A DNA stretch of 5,663 nucleotides from an uncultured Clostridium sp. (GTDB lineage Bacteria > Bacillota > Clostridia > TANB77 > CAG-508), in NCBI GenBank assembly GCA_947568605.1, contig CANOPV010000061.1:1-5663 (forward strand), in the 5' to 3' direction. The position numbers and the translations under genes are program-made. The notes under the pieces are model-generated. The model saw nothing but the letters and a program-made list of their open reading frames with translations. It was not told the DNA's origin and searched no databases. Shown piece after piece: positions 1 to 5,663 of this stretch (position 1 is the first letter of the stretch; each line of letters opens with the position of its first letter).

Positions 1-3
1 AAT

Positions 4-65
4 ATTTTAGCGAAGAATTGAATATTATATTTCATTCAAAAAATAATTTTAACGAAGAATTGAAT
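4..65. repeat. Pair of 20-nt direct repeats downstream of addB, 42-nt period
   Basis: Positions 4-23 and 46-65 match at 19 of 20 bases; the single difference is G10 versus A52. They share the 13-nt core CGAAGAATTGAAT at 11-23 and 53-65. The start-to-start distance is 42 nt, leaving 22 nt between copies. An inverted half-match, ATTCAA at 34-39, sits between the copies and could pair with TTGAAT at 18-23 or at 60-65. The second copy ends 3 nt past the addB stop codon at 68-70. Two copies without conserved spacer architecture do not make a CRISPR array. The array may continue beyond the left edge, which cannot be seen. Function is unknown. Confidence 0.6.
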
Positions 66-67
66 GT

Positions 68-3000
68 TTAACTTAATTTATTTAAAATTTCTTCTTTTTT
101 ATTTTCCGTTAAATAATTGTATTCATTATTACATAAACTTGTATCAAACTGACATATTGATTTATATTCACAATAATCACACGGTGTTTTTCTTTTTTTA
201 TTGTAGGGTTTTAAATTTATATTTCCACTTAATATTTCTTTTGAAATTTCTTTTATTGTTCTTTTTACATTTTTTTGTAATTTATGAAATTCTTCTTTTG
301 TTACTGAATTTGATAATTTTTCGCTTATCGTATCTTCTTTTGTAATATATGCTGGCACTACATCTGAATATCCTTTTTCTAAATTTCTATCCATTAACCT
401 TACTACATTTACATCTGCTAAAATTAGTCCATTCATTTTAAACATTTTTTTTATCTTATCTTCGATTTCTTCGTCTGTTTCATTTTTCTTTGCTTTTATT
501 ATTGGTTCTATTAAATTAAAATAAAATACGCCTGCTGGTAATACATCTTCAATTTCTGTTATTGCATCTAAATAAGTTAATAATTGTATTTGTAAACCTG
601 AGATAACTTTGTTTAAGTCTATATCTTTTACAGATGATTTATAATCTATTATTCTTACATATTTTCCATCTGCATTTTTAGCAATGTCTACTCTATCTAT
701 CTTTCCTGTAATTTCAACTGTTTTACCATTATCTAATTCTAATTTTATTGGTGGATATTTTGCATTTTCTTTAAATTCTATTTCATTTCCAAATAATTCA
801 AAGTCTCCTGATGTAATTGTTAATATTATGTATTTCATTGATTTTAAAATTAATCTTCTTAATCTTTCTACTAATAATTTATATTTTGCTGTACTTTGAA
901 AAATATAATTCTTTTTTTCTAATAACTTTTCTTGTATTATTTCGTTTATAATTTTTTCTATTTCTTCTTCTGTAATTTCTTTTAATTTTATATTTTTATT
1001 ATTTACTATTGTAAAAAATTCATCTATAACTTCGTGCATAAATGAACCTGTATCTAAACTTTGAATTTGAAATAAACTTTTTTCTGAAAGTTTTAATGTA
1101 TATTTTAAATAGAATGAAAATGGGCAACTTCTATATTGTTCTAATCTTGATATACTGGTTTTTAAAGTTTCTCCATATAGTTTTTGTATCGTTTCAGAGT
1201 TTATATTTTGAGGTATATTTGTATAATTTAATGCCTTTATTGCGTCTTGTAATTTATATTTCCAATTTTCATCATTTTTATAAATATTATATATTTCGAA
1301 CCAAATTGGGTCTATTTTTTTATCATCTATAAAGTTTCTAATATTTAATAATAATTCATCAAATATTATTTGTTTTGTAGTTATTAATAATTCTTTTTCA
1401 ATAACATCACTTTTTTCTATTATTTTACTAAATATTTGCTTTATTTTTGTAATAATAATTGATGCTCTTAATGTTTTTCCTTCTTCATCTACTGATGAGT
1501 ATGATAAAAATAATTTTTCTTCTGCTGTTGACATTGCTTTATATATATTAAAGTTATCATCATAAATCTTTTCTTCCATAACTTTTGCAAGTTCTATTTC
1601 ATTTTCTTTTAAAATTTTCCTATCCTTATCATTTAAAAATCCTTCATTTTTGTTTATGCTTGGAAAACTCCCATCATTCATTCCTATTATAAACATTGCT
1701 TTAACTTTATGACTTCTAGACCTATCTACATCTCCTACTATTATTTGGTCTATATTTTGTGGAATACTTCCTAAACTGCTATTATTTAAACCTACTTTTA
1801 AAATTTCTTCATATTTTTCAAATGTTATGTTTTCTTTTCCAAATACCATAACTATTTCATCAAATAAGTTTATTAAAATGTCCCAACTTGCTAAATATTC
1901 ATCGGCAAGTTCTTTTTGTTCTAGTTTTTCTAATTCTTCTATTTTATTTTGTAATTTTATATTAATATTATTTTCTATTAAAAAGTCGTATAGTGCTTTT
2001 GTGATTTCTTCAAAGTTCTTTAACCCTATAAATTTTTGTTTAAATTTTACAAGTGGTGTTACAATTTTTTTTCTTAGTTCATTCATTTTTTTAATAAATT
2101 CTTCACTGTGATTTCCATATTTCCAATCTTCTTTGTACCATTTACTTTGTTTTATTCCACAACTTGTACAATAATTTTCTAATTCGAATATTTCGTGTTC
2201 ACTAATTTCTAGAAAACCTGATTTTATATAGTTTATTACAGAATCATAAGACCAGTTTTTTGAAAATATTTCTAATAAAGATATAATATATTTTACTAAT
2301 ATATTTTGACTTAGTTCTTTTTTTTCGTCGATAAATACTGGTATTTCATATTTATTAAATATTGCTTTTATTATTTTAGAGTATTGTTCAATATTTTTAG
2401 TTATTATTGCTATTTCATTATATCTATATTTTTCGTCTCTTACTAGTTTTATAATGTTTTTTGCTACATTTTCTATTTCTGAATATTGATTTAATGCTAA
2501 AAATAAGTTTAAGTTTTTTATTTCTTTTTCATATTTTTTATATGGGACACTATAAATATTTTGTTCTAAATGTTTTAATTCTTCTGATTTGAATCTGTAT
2601 CTTTCTTTTAAATATATTGGTGTTATTTTTTCATTTTCTTGTAATTTTAATAATTTAGATATTGTTATTTTATTTGAGTAAAATATATCTGTTTCAGGTG
2701 ATGTACTTTCTATTATACTATCTGTACACATTGTTATTGTAATTTCTTTTGCAGATTTTAATAACTTTTTTATTATTTCATATTCTTGTGGAGTAAAGCC
2801 TGCAAATTCATCAATATATATTAATGTGTTTTTAAATATTTCTGTTTTTTCTATTTGTTTTGATAATATTGTTAAAATATCGTTTTCATCTATGTAATTT
2901 TTTTGTATTTTATCTTGAAAATTTTTGTATAATAAATATATGTCTTGTAATTTTGTTTTTAAATATAAGTCTTCCGTTTTTTCTATTGTTTCTTGTAAAT

Positions 3001-3397
3001 TTTCTAAATTTATATTGTGCTTTTTTAATTCTGTAATTGTTTTTGAAACGATTTCTATATTTTTATCTGATTTCCCTAAAAATTTTAATTTTGATTTTTC
3101 AGTTTCTAATATATTGTATATTAGCATTGCTTTTCCGCTTTCAGATAGATTTACTTTTGTAACTCCTCCTACTTCGTTTATTACTCTATATGCCATTCTT
3201 TCAAATGTTAATACCTCTGCATTAATAACTGCATTATTCCCAACCGCTTGTAATAACTTTTTTTCAGCGGTAAATGAAAATTGTTCTGGTGTTATTATAT
3301 AAATCTTCTCATTTCCGTTTATTTTATTTTTTATTTCGTTGAAAATAAATTCGCTTTTGCCTGTTCCTGCTTTACCATATACAATTTTTAATCCCAT
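68..3397 (-). CDS. addB: ATP-dependent helicase/nuclease subunit B (AddB)
   Basis: Complete 1109-residue AddB, slightly shorter than the roughly 1,170-residue Bacillus subtilis protein. With AddA it forms the AddAB enzyme, which unwinds and resects double-strand-break ends up to a Chi site and prepares 3' tails for RecA. Seen in the sequence: a Walker A loop GKAGTGKS at residues 8-15; IDEF at 195-198, a Walker-B-like acidic pair; and the AddB-like IIGMNDGSFP at 570-579. The C-terminal RecB-family nuclease domain shows GSFMHE (H789), KIDRVD (D901, D904), IIDYKSS (D918, K920) and QLLTY (Q938, Y942). Four cysteines, C758 plus C1073, C1076 and C1082 in C-x2-C-x5-C spacing, match the known AddB iron-sulfur cluster ligands. 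The domain therefore looks active and intact. The ATG directly abuts the glycosylase stop, with AAGGAG 5 nt upstream, so translation is probably coupled. Family practice puts addA next, but no addA start is visible in the remaining 67 nt. Confidence 0.97.
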   Translation of the reverse strand: MGLKIVYGKAGTGKSEFIFNEIKNKINGNEKIYIITPEQFSFTAEKKLLQAVGNNAVINAEVLTFERMAYRVINEVGGVTKVNLSESGKAMLIYNILETEKSKLKFLGKSDKNIEIVSKTITELKKHNINLENLQETIEKTEDLYLKTKLQDIYLLYKNFQDKIQKNYIDENDILTILSKQIEKTEIFKNTLIYIDEFAGFTPQEYEIIKKLLKSAKEITITMCTDSIIESTSPETDIFYSNKITISKLLKLQENEKITPIYLKERYRFKSEELKHLEQNIYSVPYKKYEKEIKNLNLFLALNQYSEIENVAKNIIKLVRDEKYRYNEIAIITKNIEQYSKIIKAIFNKYEIPVFIDEKKELSQNILVKYIISLLEIFSKNWSYDSVINYIKSGFLEISEHEIFELENYCTSCGIKQSKWYKEDWKYGNHSEEFIKKMNELRKKIVTPLVKFKQKFIGLKNFEEITKALYDFLIENNINIKLQNKIEELEKLEQKELADEYLASWDILINLFDEIVMVFGKENITFEKYEEILKVGLNNSSLGSIPQNIDQIIVGDVDRSRSHKVKAMFIIGMNDGSFPSINKNEGFLNDKDRKILKENEIELAKVMEEKIYDDNFNIYKAMSTAEEKLFLSYSSVDEEGKTLRASIIITKIKQIFSKIIEKSDVIEKELLITTKQIIFDELLLNIRNFIDDKKIDPIWFEIYNIYKNDENWKYKLQDAIKALNYTNIPQNINSETIQKLYGETLKTSISRLEQYRSCPFSFYLKYTLKLSEKSLFQIQSLDTGSFMHEVIDEFFTIVNNKNIKLKEITEEEIEKIINEIIQEKLLEKKNYIFQSTAKYKLLVERLRRLILKSMKYIILTITSGDFELFGNEIEFKENAKYPPIKLELDNGKTVEITGKIDRVDIAKNADGKYVRIIDYKSSVKDIDLNKVISGLQIQLLTYLDAITEIEDVLPAGVFYFNLIEPIIKAKKNETDEEIEDKIKKMFKMNGLILADVNVVRLMDRNLEKGYSDVVPAYITKEDTISEKLSNSVTKEEFHKLQKNVKRTIKEISKEILSGNINLKPYNKKRKTPCDYCEYKSICQFDTSLCNNEYNYLTENKKEEILNKLS

Positions 3398-4264
3398 TTA
3401 TGCTCCTTCTCTTTTCCAGTAAAATAAATATTGTTGTGCTAAACCTGCTAATTTTGAATATTTTTGCTGTGCTAGTTTTGCTATTTCTTTTTTATCTACT
3501 TTTGTTTCATCTTCATTTTTTATATATAAATCATTCATTACACGCCTTACCCATACATCTATTGGGAATACTTCGAATTTATTTAGTGCAAATAGTATTA
3601 TGCAGTCTGCAACTTTTTCTCCTACTCCTGATAATTTTAGCAATTCTTCTTTTATGAAATTGATGTCATCTGATTTTTTTATTTTGTCAAGGTCTATTTC
3701 TTTATTTAATATCATTTTTGTTGTTTCATATACTCTTATATCTCTAAACCCTAAGCCTAATGCTCTTAGGTCTTCTACACTTGCTTTACTTAATTGTTCA
3801 ATAGTCGGAAATGCGTAATAAGTTTCATCATTCCATTTTATTTCATTTCCATATTTTTTAGATATTCTTTCTATTATTCCTTTTATTCTTGGAATGTTGT
3901 TATTTGCTGAAATTATAAATGATATTATTGTCTCCCATAAGTCTTGCTTTAAAATTCTAATTCCGCTTCCATAACTTATACTTGTTTTTAAATAATCATC
4001 GATTTTTGATAGTTCTTCTTTTATTTTTTCATAGTTTGTATCTAAATTAAAATAGTTTGTACAGGTTTTTATAATATTTTCTTCACATATTCCTTTGAAT
4101 ATTATTTTATTGTTTTCTTTTTTTACGTTTAATACATTGTTTCCAAATATTCCTGTATAACTTCCATCTTCTTTAATATTCCATCTAAAACATTGACCGC
4201 ATTCAAATATGTGCTTTGGCTCAAATGATTTATAATTTTCTAATACAAATAATTGCTCTTTCAT
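3398..4264 (-). CDS. ogg: 8-oxoguanine DNA glycosylase, OGG1 type (HhH-GPD family)
   Basis: Complete 288-residue bifunctional DNA glycosylase/AP lyase of the OGG1 branch, which removes 8-oxoguanine from DNA in base excision repair. The N-terminal OGG_N domain has GQCFRW at 23-28 (human OGG1 has GQSFRW). The helix-hairpin-helix LSGVGEKVADC at 211-221 carries the catalytic lysine K217. The catalytic aspartate is D236 in FPIDVW. The 19-residue Lys-Asp spacing equals human K249-D268. Lesion-pocket residues are present at the expected places: G23, C221, Q277 and F281 (human G42, C253, Q315, F319). NNNIPRI at 121-127 and LGLGFR at 169-174 correspond to the loops contacting the opposite cytosine. 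Length is close to Clostridium acetobutylicum Ogg (about 290 residues). Automatic pipelines often name such proteins DNA-3-methyladenine glycosylase 2, but the motifs favour OGG1. The start is supported by AAGGAAG 6 nt upstream. The stop abuts addB. Confidence 0.95.
   Translation of the reverse strand: MKEQLFVLENYKSFEPKHIFECGQCFRWNIKEDGSYTGIFGNNVLNVKKENNKIIFKGICEENIIKTCTNYFNLDTNYEKIKEELSKIDDYLKTSISYGSGIRILKQDLWETIISFIISANNNIPRIKGIIERISKKYGNEIKWNDETYYAFPTIEQLSKASVEDLRALGLGFRDIRVYETTKMILNKEIDLDKIKKSDDINFIKEELLKLSGVGEKVADCIILFALNKFEVFPIDVWVRRVMNDLYIKNEDETKVDKKEIAKLAQQKYSKLAGLAQQYLFYWKREGA
3403..3408 (-). promoter_or_regulatory. Ribosome binding site of addB inside the end of the glycosylase gene
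   Basis: The minus strand reads AAGGAG, then CATAA, then the addB ATG. The site lies within the last codons of the glycosylase gene, and the spacer contains that gene's TAA stop. This fixes the addB start and suggests termination-reinitiation between the two genes. Confidence 0.8.
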
Positions 4265-4270
4265 TTTTTT

Positions 4271-4277
4271 CTTCCTT
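4271..4277 (-). promoter_or_regulatory. Ribosome binding site of the 8-oxoguanine glycosylase gene
   Basis: AAGGAAG on the minus strand is followed by six A and then the ATG at 4264. It supports this ATG as the start. The surrounding leader is almost purely A-rich, which favours an unstructured, accessible initiation region. Confidence 0.7.
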
Positions 4278-4338
4278 TTTATTTTTTATTTTTGTCTAGC
4301 CTATCGTATAAATTTGATTTTTATATAATTTTTGTTTA

Positions 4339-4387
4339 GGGCAAAATTCGTTCAAACCTTATGGGTATTTCTTACCGATTTTGCCCC
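4339..4387. repeat. Imperfect inverted repeat (hairpin) in the Nudix-glycosylase spacer
   Basis: GGGCAAAAT at 4339-4347 pairs perfectly with ATTTTGCCC at 4378-4386. One unpaired base (4348) follows, then two more pairs, CG 4349-4350 with CG 4376-4377. The 25-nt interior (4351-4375) can form a small inner stem from ACC and GGT with flanking A/T pairs. The arms are much more G+C-rich than the surrounding spacer, so the element stands out. Neither strand has a run of T directly after the stem, so it is not a classical intrinsic terminator. The remainder of the spacer 4265-4435 is A/T-rich, with no open frame and no convincing sigma-A promoter. Its minus-strand beginning, GTAGGGGC, resembles intergenic hairpin repeats I recall from Clostridia; that is memory, not a search result. 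Confidence 0.6.
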
Positions 4388-4435
4388 TACATTTCTCTAC
4401 AATTTTTAATTTAGTCTAATTTTATAAATTGTATT

Positions 4436-4980
4436 TTACATTCTAAATAAATAATTCATTAATTCTTTATAAATAGCATTTCTTTCAACTATTTCATTAT
4501 TTTCAATCATTTTATTTAGTTCACTAATATCAACAAATTTAACTTGTTCTATTTCACTTTCTTGTACTTCTATATTCTCTAATTTTAATCCATTTTTCCT
4601 TAATATGAAAAAATCATAAAATTGCCTTTCTATATAATCATCTCTAATTATATCTTCTTTTCTAAAAGAAAACATATATCTGAAATCTTTAATATCTACA
4701 TAAAATCCTAAATTTACACTTACTTCTTCATTTATTTCTCTTGAAGCAGCAGATAGTGCATCTTGACCAGTAGATATATGTCCTGCAACAGATATATCCC
4801 ACATACCTGCATTTTTATCTTTTTTATATGACCTTTGTTGTAGTAAAATTTGATTTTGTTCATTAACAATAGCGACTGCTATTGCTCTATGCCATAAACC
4901 TTTTTTATGTATTTCGCTTCTTGTTGTTACCCCCCTGTTTTTACTCCATTTTCATCTAAAACATCTATTAACTCTTCCAT
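4436..4980 (-). pseudogene. Nudix hydrolase (Idi/YfcD-like), reading frame broken at a G6 run
   Basis: The start ATG at 4980 has AAAGGAGA 6 nt upstream and lies 18 nt after the epimerase stop. From it 17 codons run to TAA at 4929-4927, directly after six G (4935-4930). Adding one base there joins these codons to the downstream frame and gives a continuous 181-residue protein of normal family length. In that numbering the fold begins EELIDVLDENG, followed by GLWHRAI (28-34), LLQQRS (46-51) and MWDISVAGH (60-68). The Nudix box at 67-89 has G67, R81, E82, E85 and E86, so the metal ligands are kept. Q73 replaces the usual first Glu and S88 the usual Gly. Type 1 isopentenyl-diphosphate isomerase has Cys in SVCGHP; here it is Ala66, so hydrolase rather than isomerase activity is expected. 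The intact frame from M60 (4804-4436) alone lacks the first strands and a good ribosome site, so it is unlikely to be the real start. Substrate unknown. Confidence 0.85.
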
Positions 4981-4986
4981 ACGAAT

Positions 4987-4994
4987 TCTCCTTT
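4987..4994 (-). promoter_or_regulatory. Ribosome binding site upstream of the Nudix ATG at 4980
   Basis: AAAGGAGA on the minus strand ends 6 nt before the ATG at 4980, immediately after the epimerase stop. This well-formed site shows that translation was meant to start at 4980. It is the main argument that the G6 run has broken a real gene, rather than the gene starting at the internal ATG at 4804. Confidence 0.75.
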
Positions 4995-4998
4995 TCTT

Positions 4999-5658
4999 TT
5001 AAATTTTTAACTCTTTAATTGTTTTTATATAATCTTCTGAATTAATTATATAATTACCTATAACTAATATGTTTGCACCTTTTTCTTTTAATTCATTTGC
5101 ATTTTCAGCATTTATGCCTCCATCCACTTCTATATCTATTTCAATTCCTATATTATCTACATATTCTTTTATTTCTTTAACTTTTGAAATAGTTTCTGGT
5201 ATTAACTTTTGACCGCCTAAACCTGGTTCGACTGTCATAACTAATATTGTATGTATATATGGTAAATAGCCTAATATTTCTCCTATATCTGTATTTGGTT
5301 TTATTGCAATTCCTACTTTTATATTATTTTGTTTTATATAATCAATAGTTTCAAATACTTCTTCTATATCTTTACAGGCTTCTACTTGAAAAGTAATTAT
5401 ATTTGGCTCTAAACTTATATAATCATCTATATTCTCTTTTACATTTTCTACCATTAAATGTACATCTATTGGTATATTTGAAATTTGTTTTATTGTAGTT
5501 GCATATTCTAGCATTATATCTTTTGTATTTTTTTCAACAAATTTTCCATCCATTACATCTATATGAAAATAATCTGTGTGTGCTGTTTCTAAATTATATA
5601 TGTTTTTTATTGCATTTTCTCTTTCTACTGATAATAAAGATGTTGATATTTCTACCAT
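4999..5658 (-). CDS. rpe: Ribulose-phosphate 3-epimerase
   Basis: Complete 219-residue TIM-barrel epimerase of the RPE family, which interconverts D-ribulose 5-phosphate and D-xylulose 5-phosphate in the cytosolic pentose phosphate pathway. Metal and catalytic residues are all visible: H32, D34 and M36 in HIDVMDG; H67 and M69 in VHLMV; D179 in VDGGIN. The phosphate/loop motif MTVEPGLGGQ is at 141-150. Two signatures are weaker than usual. The N-terminal SxLSAD motif reads SLLSVE, and the C-terminal phosphate-binding AGSAIF motif reads IGNYII (200-205), with Asn for Ser. It could therefore be a divergent RPE or a related sugar-phosphate epimerase such as an allulose-6-phosphate type. An in-frame TAA (5661-5659) lies directly before the ATG, so the frame cannot extend upstream. 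The ribosome site falls beyond the window edge. In many Firmicutes rpe follows rsgA and a PASTA kinase gene, which cannot be checked here. Confidence 0.92.
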   Translation of the reverse strand: MVEISTSLLSVERENAIKNIYNLETAHTDYFHIDVMDGKFVEKNTKDIMLEYATTIKQISNIPIDVHLMVENVKENIDDYISLEPNIITFQVEACKDIEEVFETIDYIKQNNIKVGIAIKPNTDIGEILGYLPYIHTILVMTVEPGLGGQKLIPETISKVKEIKEYVDNIGIEIDIEVDGGINAENANELKEKGANILVIGNYIINSEDYIKTIKELKI

Positions 5659-5663
5659 TTATG

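Noticed and set aside
1..35. Open minus-strand frame starting with ATG at 35 and running off the left edge
   Set aside because: Only 11 codons are visible, there is no ribosome binding site, the start lies between the direct repeats, and the residues do not resemble an AddA N-terminus.
4..65. CRISPR array
   Set aside because: Only two 20-nt copies with a 22-nt gap, no third copy to the right, and no cas genes; repeat length and number do not fit.
64..345. Plus-strand open frame of 93 codons opposite the addB end, and similar plus-strand frames within addB and the glycosylase gene
   Set aside because: They lie entirely antisense to well-supported genes, encode low-complexity Phe/Leu/Ile/Tyr-rich sequence typical of reversed AT-rich coding DNA, and lack ribosome sites.
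4265..4338. Sigma-A promoter for the glycosylase gene
   Set aside because: Several TATA-like strings occur, for example TATACG, but none has a good TTGACA-like hexamer at 16-18 nt; in such AT-rich DNA these matches are expected by chance.
4339..4387. Intrinsic terminator
   Set aside because: Neither strand shows a T-tract immediately after the stem: the minus strand continues TAAACAAAAATT and the plus strand CTACATTTCTC.
4436..4804. Nudix gene taken as starting at the internal ATG at 4804
   Set aside because: This start removes the conserved N-terminal strands that are plainly encoded upstream, has no good ribosome site, and ignores the well-formed start at 4980.
4436..4980. Type 1 isopentenyl-diphosphate isomerase
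   Set aside because: The catalytic cysteine of the SVCGHP motif is replaced by alanine (SVAGHI), so the isomerase name is not supported despite the similar fold.

Overview
This is an AT-rich window (roughly a quarter G+C by eye). It looks like a low-GC Firmicute, most likely a Clostridia-type anaerobe. The grounds are the presence of AddB (the Firmicutes counterpart of RecBCD components), a Clostridium-type bacterial OGG1, strong AAGGAG-type ribosome binding sites, TAA at every gene end, and tryptophan encoded by TGG under the ordinary bacterial code. Genus or species cannot be judged from the sequence alone.

All genes lie on the minus strand, so transcription runs from high to low coordinates. 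In that order they are: a ribulose-phosphate 3-epimerase (5658-4999), a Nudix hydrolase whose reading frame is broken at a run of six G (4980-4436), a 171-nt spacer holding an imperfect hairpin (4435-4265), an OGG1-type 8-oxoguanine DNA glycosylase (4264-3398), and the helicase/nuclease subunit AddB (3397-68). The last 67 nt of the left edge are non-coding as far as can be seen and hold a near-identical 20-nt direct repeat.

The epimerase and Nudix genes are 18 nt apart. The glycosylase and addB genes abut with no gap (TAA directly followed by ATG, same frame). The window therefore looks like two closely spaced gene pairs separated by the hairpin spacer, or one operon interrupted by that element. 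Three of the four products fit genome maintenance: a Nudix enzyme, base excision of oxidised guanine, and double-strand-break end processing. The epimerase is a pentose phosphate pathway enzyme and is probably only a positional neighbour.

I do not see an undescribed system here. The most useful observations are the G6 frame break in the Nudix gene (indel artefact, phase-variable tract or recoding site), a mixed set of opposite-base recognition residues in the glycosylase, the intergenic hairpin, and the 42-nt-spaced repeats after addB where its partner addA does not immediately appear.
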